Positions 1 through 12,721 of a DNA stretch of 64,000 nt are shown in pieces; positions within the stretch are counted from its first letter, which is position 1, and each line of letters starts with the position of its first letter. The translations under genes were made by a program, and so were the position numbers. This DNA comes from Anopheles merus. Taxonomy: Eukaryota; Arthropoda; Insecta; Diptera; Culicidae. The notes beneath the pieces are model-generated. The model searched no databases, had not been told where the DNA came from, and was given only the letters and a program-made list of their open reading frames with translations. The stretch lies in the NCBI RefSeq assembly GCF_017562075.2, contig NC_054081.1, positions 12,960,528 through 13,024,527 of the forward strand, written 5' to 3'.

Positions 1-239
1 TCCAGACGATACCGTCTTCGAATGACTCCGAAAGATTCCTGGCGACTCCGGACGACTCTGAACGACTCCGGATGACTCCGACTCCCAATAACTTCGCACG
101 GCTCCGGACGACTTCGACTCCGACTGATTCCTGAACGACTCCGAATAATGCAGGATGGATCTACCTTCCGGAATCAAATCCGAATTCATCGTAGTCGGAT
201 TGTATTAGTCTCCGTATTTTTGCCAACTTTACCCATCAC
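1..239 (-). repeat. hAT-like element end with GACTCCGGAC-type decamer repeat, cut by window edge
   Basis: The first 150 bases are degenerate copies of a 10-bp unit (gactccggac and variants). They are followed by unique sequence that ends in ccaactttacccatcacta at 221-239. Read in reverse, this end (tagtgatgggtaaagttgg) is identical to the start of the array at 15,954, and both copies carry a similar aaggtagat...cagcatt segment behind it, so they are one family in opposite orientation. The terminal TAGTGATGGG resembles hAT-superfamily inverted termini; that assignment is from memory. The other end lies outside the window. Confidence 0.6.
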
Positions 240-2377
240 TAGTGTGTTTTTTCCTCACAGTTCTAAAGATGCCACCATTTTTCGCTCCAGTGCAGTTTTG
301 GGAAAGGCACGACTGTTGCGGAGAAAGAGAACACACACTCACAGTATTTTCGGGGTTTCGGAATAAAATTAAGTTTGCAATCAAACCCCGTTGCTTGTGG
401 CGAAGAATGCTTGCTCTAGCGAAGAGCCTCGTTGTGTTGTGATGTCGTCGGGGTGAAAGAAAAAAAAGCACATTCTTTTTCCATCCAGTGTTTTGTAGCC
501 GGTGGTATATAAAAATAAAAACCCCCGGGCCCTGCTGTCGTCTTCTTGCCGCCGCGCGCCTCTGTTTGCTCTGGTTTCGATCGGTTTCGATCAATCGGGG
601 AAAATTGTGTGTGTGAGACGTGCATGAAATCCTCCAGTACACGCTGTTGTGTGTGCTATACACCGTTCGCTGCATCTCGAGGCGGAAAATGCATCTCGTT
701 TGGTAGAGGAAAACCCCGATCGATTCCACGCGCGCTCTCTCTCTGTCGTTAGTGTGTGGCACCTTCGGGCGGGGGGTAGCAACGTAAACATAAGAATAAA
801 AACCCCAACCAACCAGCCAACGAACCAGAAGATGAGACTGTTGTTCGCAACAGATACGCGTCCGGCGCAAGGCCGCGCTTTTCGCGTGACCAACCAACGC
901 CGCGCGCTGTGTCAATTCAATTTCTCCGTTCCATTTGGTGTGTGGTCCTGGCTCGATGGCGAGGATATAAAAATGTTTGCAGTGGAACACACACAGTCCA
1001 CGTGTCTTCGTTTCAGCGTTACCACCTTTACCGGTGTGACCCGCTGTAGCAACGGGTGAGAGAGAGAGCGAGGGATGAGAGCAGCGTTAGCTAATTTGAT
1101 TTGATTGATTCTGCTGTGTATTTTCAACCTGGCCGATGGACGGCGGAAGGTATTGGACAGATGTACGGTTTGTTTTTTGCGCTATTTGATTGCACTGTTG
1201 CCGGTCTATTGTTGATTGTTGTGTGCATTTGTGTGTGTCGGGGTGTGTTTGCGCGTATCTTACTCCTTTCGCGCGGAGCTGTTGCTGCAACCTTTTCTTT
1301 TTTTGTTTACACGCATCCCCGTCGGGGCCGATAGGATGTTTTGGTATTGTGCGCGCGTTCAGGTTCGCTGCATTGAAGTGCGCTTGGCGCGCGGCATTGC
1401 GAGGGACATTGCGATAAAAGAGAAACCCTGCGCCTCCTCATCATTCCCACTTTAATTGAATAATACCTTTACGGGTTGATGGTTGCAATGATTGAGGAAA
1501 TGGTTGGAGACGGGGTAAGGGGGAGCTTTGTTTATTTTTTTCCTTCAAACGTGATTGATCAAAAGCGTCCGAGCGTCCGAGGGGCCGGCACCACTGTCAC
1601 GGGGTTACAATTTATAATTATTCGCCTGTCGGACGAAACGGGACTCCTGCATTAGCATTTAGCGCTGCTGTAAAAAGGCAATTCGCCACAACCTTCCCGA
1701 ACAACAGATGTAAGCGCAGCAAATTTGAATTTTGTTTTATTATCGTGTCGGAGCTAAAATGCCGTTAGTAAGAGACAAGTTTGATGTGAAATTGTGAACA
1801 TATTGTCTGTTATGGTACTATCAATTACAAGTTATTGCATCCAAAACCACGCTTCAACCACCATGGATGTTGACTAATGCGACTTAATGTACCATGTAAT
1901 AGGCACATCCTAGTCACGGCACCAATAGTGTAATTTGCCGTCATGCATTTACATTATCAATGTCCAGAGTTTTTTTTGCTATTATTTATTAGTCAGTAGA
2001 GAGCGTTACTTTCCAACGATTCCTTGGATGGTTTTTGCTGCGTTTACATCCATGCAATGGCAATCGCTTAGGCTATGGGAAACGCAAAGCCTACTTTTTT
2101 TTGAGTATTTTGTGAAGTAAGGATTGGGCGATGCAAATAACAATGAGAAGCGATCAGAGCGTTTAAGTAGGGTTTCGACAGATTTTTTGGCTGAAGAATT
2201 GTTAAAGAATGTTAAACTACGACGTGTGAGGAAAGTTTTCCAATAAGTAGTCCAAAGAACTGTCTAGTAGGTTTCAAAGTCAGAAGTGTCCTACTTTAGG
2301 TCCATATATATGAAAATATCTTGACAACATTTCTATAAAAATGTAACTGCAACAAATATCCTTATTTTAGGAGTAAC
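240..2377. other. No gene seen; GC-richer island then AT-rich sequence
   Basis: Open frames on both strands here overlap each other and carry no recognisable domain. From about 400 to 1,450 the DNA is GC-richer and unique-looking with short TG and GAGA runs; after about 1,500 it becomes AT-rich. It could hold regulatory DNA or noncoding exons of the downstream cyclase or of a gene to the left, but nothing decides this. Confidence 0.4.
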
Positions 2378-2515
2378 GGGTCATGACGACCTATACAGGC
2401 TTTCCAGACTTACTAAGTAGTACGCAGTAGATACTAAATTCTTGCTTAGGACGACGACCCATACGAGACTTGAACCTTAAACGAGCATGTTGTCAAGTTA
2501 TCCGGGTGCCGATAA
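2378..2515 (-). mobile_element. Degenerate tRNA-related SINE copy
   Basis: Read on the minus strand, this stretch runs from a cccggataacttgacaacatg head, through a B-box-like ggttcaagt, to a cctgtataggtcgtcatgacc tail. That is the same order of blocks as the better preserved copy at 24,298-24,482 (...cgactaaataacatgcccgtcatgggttcaagcc...gaaagcctgtaaaggtcgg...). It is heavily mutated and no target-site duplication could be assigned. Confidence 0.5.
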
Positions 2516-2629
2516 TATCGTAACTCTCCAATGCCATAACAAAAAGAAACAAATAAGAAACCTATTTTGGAACGATAGTTCCTTGACTTAGACAGATTCA
2601 GGTATTAATTTTTGGAGACGAATTATAAA

Positions 2630-2950
2630 GAGTGCAGTATCAGGAACTGGAATGGTGTCAGGATATGTTCCAGGACGGAAATGGAATCTTAATCAGGACC
2701 TTTATGAACAGTATACGTTTGGATTCCACTATCGGTAGGTATATGTTACAGGACCTCTTTGGGGTCAGGAATCAGATCCAGGACCTATACGGCTTTTGGA
2801 GCAGTCCCAAGACTGTTCAAATCAAGGTCCTGGTATGGGATCGGAATCAATTCCACGATCGATATTATGTAAGGATCAGTTCCAGGGTTTTGACCAATTC
2901 AAACACCTGTCTGGGATTGGAATCAGTCCCAGGATCGATGTGGGTTCTGA
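2630..2950. repeat. Degenerate GGAATCAG/TCCAGGA tandem repeat
   Basis: The blocks caggaact, ccaggac, ggaatca, tccaggac and ggatcag recur irregularly every 20-35 bases across about 320 bp, giving a repeat-like open frame with no codon conservation. Its style (short GC-containing words in AT-rich surroundings) is like the decamer array at 15,954, but the unit is different. Confidence 0.5.
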
Positions 2951-5900
2951 ATTAGTTTTTTTAACGTGTCTCTTGCAGTTAAAAGTCACATGGAATTTGA
3001 TTTTTTTTTTTCAAAAATCCGTTGCACGTATCCTAAAGTTATTAAATATCTCTGAAATCATCTTGCATAACCCTGCATCTGGACCATATTAACTAGTACA
3101 TTCAAACTCTATACAAATCCACACATTTTTGCTGTTGCAATTTTGTGAAATATATGAATTTTCCTATTTAAATAACCTGCATGGCCTCTTATGTGGCCTA
3201 ACCAACTAAACAACTATCCTATTCTATTACATACTATTGTTTCTTATCAAATGCTGGTGTCAAGACGATTATAAGACCTAATAGGTGATTTTTAAAAGAA
3301 ATCCAATTATTGAATCTTCGATACATGGACACCAATGGTTCATCAGAGCTGTAATTTTGCCTCCTAAAGTCAATACTTAAGAACTCCTGAGTCCTTAAGT
3401 CTTAGTGTTGTAGTTGGTATATTGTAATTAATTCAGACTAGCAGATCTGGGGAGTCAATTGGGTTTGAGAGTATTTCCGTCACACATACACTTTGGGCAA
3501 ACCTTAGTCGATATTTTAAAGATAGAATTCTCAACATCAGGCACCGTGTGTGGTACGGACCAAGGATTGCACCAGGGCTTGTTGTTTTATACAGCAAGCG
3601 AGTACATTTTCTTTTTACTTACTCAACCTTATTCACCCAAACAGTCGAATTAGGGACACCGTATAATTAAACAATACTCAAGAACAACAACAAACGACAT
3701 GTTGAAGGACTTTAGGATACTCGTAAGATCATGAATATAAAAATAGGAACGATTTAGGTGGAGATGACTGCTTTGCGCAACTTTTGAAGTGCTCTTGAAC
3801 GTTTTTGAGACTCGTTACTATTAATTTTAGCTCTGTATTAGCTATTTACCAGATAAGAGCTTAGCCAAGACAATAACGATAGAGTTAATTCAGTTTCCCT
3901 CAAGATTGTGTTTTAAAAATTAGTATAAATATTTTGTGAACATTTGCTTAAAAAACGAACGAACCAAGTTGAAAACCCGGAGATATACACGAATTAGAGA
4001 TTGAATATGATTGAACAAATAGTTACACTCAACTAAAAAAGGAAAACACTTCCCAAGTTGTCCAATATTCCCAGTAAGCCAAAGGGTTAAAGCTCAGCTT
4101 TCTAATTTAACCCATTAAAACCGAGGCCATCTTCAGTGTGTTTAAAGCATTTAAAATATCCAATCTCTGCACGAAAACATTTCTATTAAAGCAATCATCT
4201 ATGACAACTAACCGTCATCCATAAAAAAAAAACATGCAACTCATCATCTTGGCTTTATGATTTAATGTCCACTGCGTAACCAATGTGCAAATCGTTTGTA
4301 GTCAATTGTTTACTACGGGGTGTAAAGTTCTGTACTGTTACGGGGCAGGGAGACACATTTCCGAGCCGATAGTGAAGGGAAGGAAACACATTTCGCCATT
4401 AAGATGTGTTACGTTGCGTTTCTCTGTCCTCTCTGGCGCTTTTAATTTTGTTTTTTTTTTTCACAATATTTTTCTTTTTATAACACAACAAAAAACGAAA
4501 CACACTCTCTTTCTCTCTCTCTCTTTCTCACGCACAGAGAGAGGCAATGCTTTTTAAATGCAACAGCAAACATAAAGAGGGGGCGCCTCGTGCATTCGTC
4601 GCTTCTTTGAGTTTAACGAAGGAAGGCGAAATCTCGGGACGACTTACTGTGGCAAACATGCTACTAATGCATTTCCATGTGTGTGTGTGTCTGTGTTTGA
4701 TATTGCCGGTTAAAATCTGTTTCCGTTTTTCTTTCCCATGAGTGGAGCAAGGTGTGAGTGTGAATGGGTTTTGTGGTAAGGGAGGCAATACTGCACAGTG
4801 TTGACAGTTGAACTGCATAATCTGTGTGCCTCTCGGATGAAGACGGTGCTAAGGTTTCACTGTTTGCTGTGGATGTGTGTGTGTGTCTTCAGTAAACTAT
4901 TATGAAATGTTTCACTCCTGAGGCGCGGCAAGTGCGGGACGGTTAGGTTGAAGGGAATTTTCGGCTCTCCTTGGGTCGATGATGGAATGCTTTCCAGATT
5001 CTCGCCCTCTCGGTGTTTTTTTTTCTGGCTTTTCCATGTCCAGCCGTTTTTTGTGTGTATACTAACTTACACTTTCCTCACCTCCCCTCCTCCATGTGTG
5101 CAATGCAAACAGTAACGCAGCGAAGTATGGCTTATGTTCGCTCGTTCGAGGAGCGGTGCATTATCTTCGCGCGTTGAAATATGTACTATCCCTGCCCTGA
5201 GAGCGCCTTTTGAAAAGCTTTCGTGATGAACAGCGGGCAAGTGGGTGGGGTGGCTGCTGGACGGAGCTGAGGTTCAGTGTGAGGAAGCTAAATGACGCGA
5301 CAAAGCGTGCAAAGTGATGGATATATGTGCATTCGCGTAATAACGTTTTCGCAGCCGCAGGGTTGGGTGGGATGGTGCTTTGTGGCGGGGAAGCGTTTCC
5401 GGACGGGCTGAGTGTGAGAGAGTGAGAGATAATGTGGCACCGTGGCACAGCACACAGCCCAACCAATTGTCCGGATGACGATTCACGTTCGGGTCGTAAA
5501 AAAAGCTAACTATCGGTGGAGCGCTTGAGTGGAAATGGAAATGAAAAAGAGATAGAGAGAGAAATGGACAGAGAGAGACAGAGAAACAAACGATTTTTTT
5601 TTATGGAGGCTAAACTGTTTTGCAGACGCTCAAGGGCTACCCCCCCCCCATTCCTCCCAACAACTGTAAACGCTTTTCGGTTAAAGCGGCGATGACCGAC
5701 CGGCTTTGGTCGCTGCATTTGTGGCGTGTGTCTGTTCTGTCAGTGTGCCTTTTGATTTTCAGGGAATGGGAGAGATGCACTTTGTTGGCAGATAATATAG
5801 ACAGTCACACCACATGATTGCGAAACCGACGTGTGTGCACTGGAATTTCGCCACGCGAAGGGCACCAACAGCTGCGGTTTTACTGTCTTGCCCGGGCACA

Positions 5901-7360
5901 CGTGGTAGCAGTAGCGTCATTGGGACGGACGTGCAAAGAATTTGGAGAGCTCTTGAGAGAGCTCGCCCGCCTCTCCGTGCTGTAGAGGAGTCACAAAATA
6001 GCGTCATTTATTTATCATGCCAGACATTAAGAGAGGAGGCCTAGAGAAGAAGATTGGAATTCATGTCTAGATTGTGTGTTTTTTTTTTAATATTTACTGT
6101 TATAAGATGGCTGGCTTTCTACTTTTTTCATGCACGCAATTCATTCATGATGTTATTCATCATACGATCAATTTTCTTATTGACTAAAACCCAGCGAGAA
6201 CAAGCCAACGTTTTTGTTACGTCAACAGAGAGATTTGATCTCACGACCTTGCGATTACCTGTACAGCGACGCTTGCACTGAACCACGAACGCTCCACCGC
6301 AACGAAGCGTTGAACATGGTACTGATTCTGCTGCTGCTGCTGCTGCATTTCGGCGCCGATAATTAGCAATTCTTTACGCTTGCAATCAATTTTGTAGATC
6401 GCTGGTGGAAATGGTGCAAATTTTGATGGTGGAAATGGTGCAAAAAAAAAAAAAGAACGTGTGTAAACGTTGATGCTATCGGAATAATTATAATCTTAAA
6501 AGTGGTTTGCTTTTGTGCGCGCCATCGAGGCATCTGGCGGCATTTCATATCATTTCCTTTAAATGACCTCCTTTTCATGCTGATGGGGCGCCATTCTATA
6601 CGTTCCCTGGTGTGTGCGGCATCTCTCCCCCCTCCCCGTCTTTCTCCACGTCGGTGGGAAATCTAACCCTTTCTCCTTTCCATCGGCAAAGCGAATGGAA
6701 ATGTTTTCCATTCTCCACCCCTCGATTTGCTTCAACTGTTTCTCGCTTTAAAAAAAAGGAACATAGTAGGGAAGAGAAGGGCGAGTGGTGTGTGGGTGTG
6801 GCCGGCGGGTGCGGGGAAGCCAATATTTTTAGAACGGCGTGTATATCTCTAAATCGGCACATTTTTATTTGTGAAAGGCGAACAAATTGGTGCTTTATAG
6901 CATGACACCGAACGGGCGGCCAGCACGGCCGGAGCGGAAAGATTGTGGTGGGGGGAGACGAGAAAAGCGGGTGGTTTTGATCGAGCGGAAAACTTTGGTA
7001 TTTCCTCTGACCTCTCTCTCTCTCTCTCTCTCACTCTCCCTGGCCACCCAGAAGAGAAGCATCCTTTTCCTTCAATGGCGTCGGTCCCGAGAATGCCGCA
7101 ACGGTCAGAGGGAGGCGGCCGCGTTTGTGGTGAAAGGACTGAAAAATCGGAGAAATGGAATGTTTTTGACCTGCCTCAGCTGCCGCGTACACCTCACTGG
7201 TTGTGTGGGTGGGTGGGTGTGTGTCGCATAACTGTTAAATCGGTTGTTGCCGGCGGAAAGAATCGATCCGAGACGCGCTGGCCGCTCCGTCCGGTGGCGT
7301 GGAAAATGAAGAGGCAGAAGGAATTGGCAACGCACCGGGGGACAGGTGTGCTCGTTTGCC

Positions 7361-7396
<36 letters not shown>

Positions 7397-8579
7397 TGTA
7401 TTGCTAAAAGGGTCACCTGCTGCTTGTAGGTGGTACGATTTTTTAAAGCAAAATCTAAACATCACACACAAGAAGAGAAATAAAAAAAAAAATAGCAGCA
7501 CCGCGAGAAGAGGTGTCCGAAAAATTAAGTTTATTTTCGATTTGCCTTTTCGCGCGCAGTGTCCAGCGGGCGCGCAGTCAGCCGTAAAAAGATGCCGCCG
7601 TTTCCCTTGCCCCTTATCTTAAGCTCCGTCTGTGTGTATGTGTGTGTGGATGCGCGACGCCTGTAGGAAATGAGCATTTTCTGGGAAGTGTAGACATTTT
7701 TGGTAAGCAAATGTAGATCTTCCCGGTCAAAAGTTGTTTTCGTTTTCTGCCCTACCTCTAGCGTCGTCCATCCATCTTAAAATTGGACAACTTTTCTTTG
7801 GGACTGATGACATTTGATGTTTTCGCCCCAAACACCAACGGCTTGTACCGTGAAGGCAATTTCAAATTTTAAAACTCTGTGGAATGAATTTAATTTAAAT
7901 TCCTGTAATTCAATTCCTGCATTTTCGGTTTAGCTATCGCGACAACGTCATATCATCAGGACTTAGCAATATCTTATTTGTTGAGCAATATCTCATGCCC
8001 GGATGTTAGTTGGACTGATTTTTCCATTCCTTATGTGTAATTTTCAATGACGAATCATGTTTCAACTATAGCCGTCGTTGAAAAGAAAACTGTTCCTTTA
8101 AAAGGATACAACAAAATTGTTTGTATTGTACTCTAAAAAATATGCGATTCGTTTAAAATCATTTTATAAAGCCAACATCAGCCTAGATCGAAAATAAATC
8201 AGGACCCAAAGCCATGCCCTAAATATTTATCAAATCAAGCAGGCTGTCCAGGATAAAATAAATGGATTTTTGAATGTTTGCTCCATATGATGATCTAAAA
8301 CCTATTACAATACTCAGCGTTGGAACATGGACGTACAAAAGACCCACACATTATTTCAGTAGAAGAAATCTGCATTAGGTCCAATGTTGCTTTATATGCT
8401 GGATTCCAAGCCTGTATATACGAATCTCAAGAAACGAACGAGCTGATTAACTTGCAATCGGTGGTAGTACCTTAAACGGAAAAAAATATGAACATGTAAT
8501 CTTCAGACGAGATATAATAAAAACATGCAAAAAATTATATCAGAACGCTCTTGGCAAAACATGGCCAAAAGAATTATCT
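2951..8579. other. No gene seen; AT-rich block then unique island with microsatellites
   Basis: 2,951-4,280 is AT-rich and featureless. 4,280-7,660 is GC-richer and unique-looking, with CT runs near 4,508-4,530 and 7,010-7,032, a GA-rich run near 5,550-5,585 and a TG run at 7,363. Open frames are short, overlap on both strands and match no family. 7,660-8,150 is AT-rich again. From about 8,150 some sequence may belong to the retrotransposon remnant that follows. Confidence 0.4.
7363..7393. repeat. (TG)n microsatellite
   Basis: About 15 uninterrupted TG units inside a GC-richer island. Confidence 0.9.
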
Positions 8580-8850
8580 AAAAAATTGCGTTCCATCAAA
8601 TTAATCATCAAGCCATGGCCAGATCTTCATAGCGATAAATATCCGCAAGTAATATCAAGACTGCCAATTGGTCTTAGCAAACTAACTCCAAGTCACAGAA
8701 TTCCAAACGAATACCCAGCACTCTGCAAATACTGTAGAACACACATCCCAGTCCGACATATACTAACAGCAACGGATACAAAATGTTAAAGGAAACCTGT
8801 AATCTGAACATTAATATTGATGAAATTCTATCCGAGAACCACAAAAAAAA
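8580..8850 (+). mobile_element. Non-LTR retrotransposon remnant, 3' part of RNase H/C-terminal region
   Basis: A short frame at 8,586-8,786 reads like the end of the RNase H region of jockey/I-type non-LTR elements. WPDL is followed by QVISRLPIGLSKLTPSH, a proline-leucine segment with CKYC, and then PVRHILT; the family pattern is QVxISRLRIGHTxLTH...LCxxC...TVxHIL. After the stop another frame gives a NLNINIDEIL-like end, and A-rich sequence follows at 8,843. The copy is broken by stops and frameshifts. The exact clade and the left limit (perhaps 8,150) are uncertain. Confidence 0.6.
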
Positions 8851-9215
8851 AAAATAATAATCTTTATAAAAAAAGTCCCATTTATAAGATAATCACGTTG
8901 TAAATTCGAATATTTCAGAAAAATCTGACATGATACAAAGGGCTGAGTTATCGCACAACTCACCACAGGGCAGATTTGACTAACCAGTAAAGTGTGACGT
9001 ACCTGTGGCAGAAAGTTTTAAGTTACAACTTAACAGAGACGAAAGAGAGCCTAAGAGGTCCAAAACATCTTTAAATATTATAACAACAACATATTACTAT
9101 GCCAGTAAATTCTGATATAGGTCGGACACAATACAATAGCGTTACAATAAACGGGTCTTTAAAATTATTCGCAACACGTTACATAGATCCTACCATGCGA
9201 TATGTGCTTTTGATA

Positions 9216-9600
9216 TCACAGGCGCACAATGCTTCCTAAATGTAGGCTTGCTGTCAATGTGAAACGGCTAAATCTCAAATGAAACTTTATAATCAAAGAT
9301 GTTTTGGGAAACATTTTCTCGTCAACGTTATTACTGTGCATTTCTCCATATTGACCGGCATTAGATTGCAATTGCATCTGTTCAAGACAATCTTGAAGTT
9401 TATGGCAATCATCGTAGGAAGAGACTGACAAAAAGAGCTCTAAGTAATCGTCGTGTTATTCATTTATCACAATCAGGAGAAACGTCAACAATGTCGTTAA
9501 TGAAAATGGTAAAAAGTATGGGAACTAGGATGCTGCCTTGAGGTACTCGAGAGACATTCGTGAACGGTGTAGATAAGGATAAAGGCAATGTTCACCGTGA
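9216..9600 (-). mobile_element. Non-LTR reverse-transcriptase remnant
   Basis: On the minus strand around 9,485-9,555 the DNA reads SRVPQGSILVPILFTIFINDIV, the reverse-transcriptase motif before the YADD box (usually SGVPQGSxLGPxLFxLxINDI). A stop then interrupts the frame. From 9,431 downward it reads SSYDDCHKLQDCLEQMQ, as found just after YADD in jockey-type elements. It is a dead fragment, in opposite orientation to the remnant at 8,580, so the two are separate insertions or a rearranged copy. Confidence 0.7.
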
Positions 9601-10193
9601 CGCGCCTGTTGCTTAAATAGCTCGTAATTCATTGCACTAACGCTCCATTTACTCCATTACATCCAACACCCAATAACTGACTTTCGCTGTTGTGCGCCCT
9701 CGAATAATCTTTGGTTGAACAATATTCTTGCTGTGGGTTTTTTTTTCTCCGTCAAATCAAAACTAACCTGTTTAGAATCGGTAGTACCCATGCTATGATG
9801 AAGATAAATACTTTTTATGCATGCGTTCTAAAATCGTAATGTTCAAATCAATCATTCTGAGACATTTCAAAGTTTCTTCGATCGTAATTTTAAACGAAAA
9901 GGGCAATTGGGTCATTGTTTGTTTAGTTTAGTACTCCAAAGAGTAGTCGTTAAGGTAGGACTTAGATTAAATATAATTGTTGCCACCAATAACCATAGAA
10001 AACTCTGATTCGATGAAATAATTACAAACGTTTGAGTTGTTGTTTTGTGAATTTCAACACTATTAGCATTGGAAGAAGCTTGCGGCCGCCTTTGATCTTG
10101 CAGGCTTCAATGCTACTCATGCGTTTCATTAAACAATTATTGCATTGGTAGTTTTAATATAATTTGGTTGTGTAGTTTTGAAGAAATAACACA

Positions 10194-11096
10194 GGGTAAA
10201 TGTACCAATGGTGGTGCAATTTGTAGTGATACCGATGTGTCAGGAAGGACAATTTCTGAATATTTCAACACATAGCAATTTTAATATGTTTTATCTCCGC
10301 AATCACAACCATTTTTTACCATGAAACATATCAAATTTACAAAAATAATAAATATTTTTGTGACTGCTTCGTTGTACCAATAATGGTGGTATGGTTGCTA
10401 TAGTCATCGTATTGTGTTCCTATAGTGGTGGTAAACAAAGATGCATCAAAAACATTGTATAATATCAATGAAACTTATTGAACTTAATGAACAAATTTTT
10501 CATTCGGCCATATAAGCGAATTTTGGCCTGTTTTTGGTAAATTACCCACTGAAAACTCATTTCTGTTGCTTATTTCAGTGAAAACAGTACGACATGTCAA
10601 AAATATCCTCAAAAAAATGTAAAATGACCTGTTTTTTTTTATTGATTTTATTACCATAACCATTATAGGAACATGCCTGTTTTGTGTCCCTATAATGGCA
10701 CTATCGTAAGAAACACTTAAAAATACGTAAATATGATCAAAAGGCAAATAATTTTTGTAAAACAATAACATTTCATAACAGTTATGTTGAAAAAGTAGTA
10801 ATTGCGTGGGTATGTGGTCATTTAGAACGTTAACAGAAATATGAGTTTCGTTATGAAATCCTAAGGATTTTGGAAAAATCTTGACACATTTCACAAAATA
10901 ATGGATTTTTTGGCCACTAAGTAACAGAATGGTCCCATTTATCTTTTCAATCCTTTGTAAAAGGCTAAAGAACATTTCACACTAACATAAATAACTTAAA
11001 TACTTTTTATTTGCCGTATGAACCGCTTTTTAGTGTAATACCACCACTGATAGTGTAATAGTAGTAGTACCAATACCACTATAGGTACATTTACCC
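10194..11096. mobile_element. Non-autonomous DNA transposon with GGGTAAATGTACC ends
   Basis: The left end gggtaaatgtaccaatggtggt is mirrored by the right end accactataggtacatttaccc, giving inverted ends of about 22 bp with a few mismatches. The same ends occur in the larger copy at 27,989. Inside, the inner part of the terminus (taccaataatggtggt, cctatagtggtggt, cctataatgg, accaccactgatag) is repeated in variants. An uninterrupted minus-strand frame of 163 codons at 10,484-10,975 has no recognisable domain. The right flank is TA and the left flank is CA, so a TA duplication is not proven here. Confidence 0.7.
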
Positions 11097-11326
11097 TAAT
11101 GGTAATGTTATTTCACGAATCGAAAACCCCAAAAAAACCTTTGAATATATGTATCATTGGCAAATATCGAGAGCAATTTCTACATTTTTTCCGATGTCAA
11201 TGTATATTTCAATACTATCATTGTAAAATCTCAATTACCCTTGAAAATCCATTTCTTACCTAGTCAACATTTAAAATACCCGATTGGATACATCCCTGAC
11301 TCTAAACTTATCTTTATTGGGCTGTA

Positions 11327-12721
11327 CCCAAGAAACATTTCCCATACCTTTTACACTTAAACATGTCTTAAAGCATTTTTTAATATGAGTTTACAGAGCC
11401 ACATAGTTTTAACATGTCTTTTGAAGATGCTTAACAGTCTTTAAAGTTGTTAAACCTTTAAAACGTGCTGAAGTAGCTAATAAGACTGTCTGTTCAAACT
11501 AAAATTGGAGTTTTGATGGCTGGCTTTAATCAACCTGTAAATGTATTCTTAAGCACGTGTCAAAACTTGTTATTTAAGACTAAAGCATCAATATCAATTG
11601 ATCTTATTAAATGCATATTAAGTCTTGGACGAAGGGAACTTGAAACAGGCTATACAGGTTGTACTTGAAATACGCTATTAACGAAAAATGTTGATAAGCC
11701 GAGTATTCTTAACTTCTTCGTAAATTGTATTCTGGATTTTCAGCCAAACAATATTTAATTTTATTTTCCTTTTGCTTGTAGTGGGTGGTTTTATCCCCTG
11801 CAAAGATTATTCGATGTATTTTTAATTTAATTAATAAATAAAAATGGATAAAACTGAGAAAATCACGATTATGTAAATATGCGTATACCAGATTCCGCGT
11901 ATCTCTGACACTGCCTGTACGAGGAGATTCTTAAAACTGATTAATCTGCACAAGCGGTTCATATAGCTATGTGCTGTCTTAGATCTTAGCACATATTGCA
12001 TTACAAATCAACTAAACTTGTGATCCGGAAAGTCCTTCTGATCTTAAGCCAATGGAATCAATTTTTATTAATATGATTTTTCATTTGTGTAAGCCATGCC
12101 AATATGTGTCAGCCATGTTGATATTTTGATAAACAAAATCATAGTTTACATGACAAATAGAAAAAAATGGCAATTTCCAAAACGACCTTCACCTCATTTT
12201 TAATACGACACTCCTTTTGGTGCAAATTGATGTCGTTTAAAACGAATCTGTATTTTTTAATAATCTATTTTCAAAATAAAAAGCTGCATATTATTTGAGG
12301 CGCTTCGATATTTTTCAAATTATTATAATGTATTTCAACAATGAAATTTTCTTGGCATGGATTTCTGCTCGTACGCGAGCGAGATCATCAGAAAAAATAT
12401 CAATACAACATAAAAATACGCAAATAATTCTCAACCATTATTATGACTTCATATTCAATGCTTCATTGCCATCTCAAGAACATATCCATAGCAATATGTT
12501 GTAATTTTGATAGTTTATTAGCGCCTCACGTTTTAAAGGTCTATAAATGGTTTTAACTAGTAGTCTTAACAGAGTTCTGTAGATGGGCCCTTTCAGTCTT
12601 AAGTTAGTTTTATTTTAGTCTTATGAGGCCATACACGACTTTCAAATGAAAAAAGAAGGCTTAATGAAATTTCCGTAGCAACATCGTTAAAACTATGATA
12701 AGATTTAAAATGTTCCTTGGG
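11327..12721. mobile_element. Possible DNA transposon or MITE with CCCAAGAAACAT ends
   Basis: The left end ta|cccaagaaacatttcc is mirrored by the right end aaaatgttccttggg|ta, with TA next to both ends. The interior is AT-rich with no coding potential seen. The terminal match is short, so the pairing could be chance or could join two separate elements. Confidence 0.4.

Noticed and set aside
6943..7407. 154-codon + strand frame
   Set aside because: Built from CT and TG microsatellites and unsupported by any family; an opposite-strand frame overlaps it.
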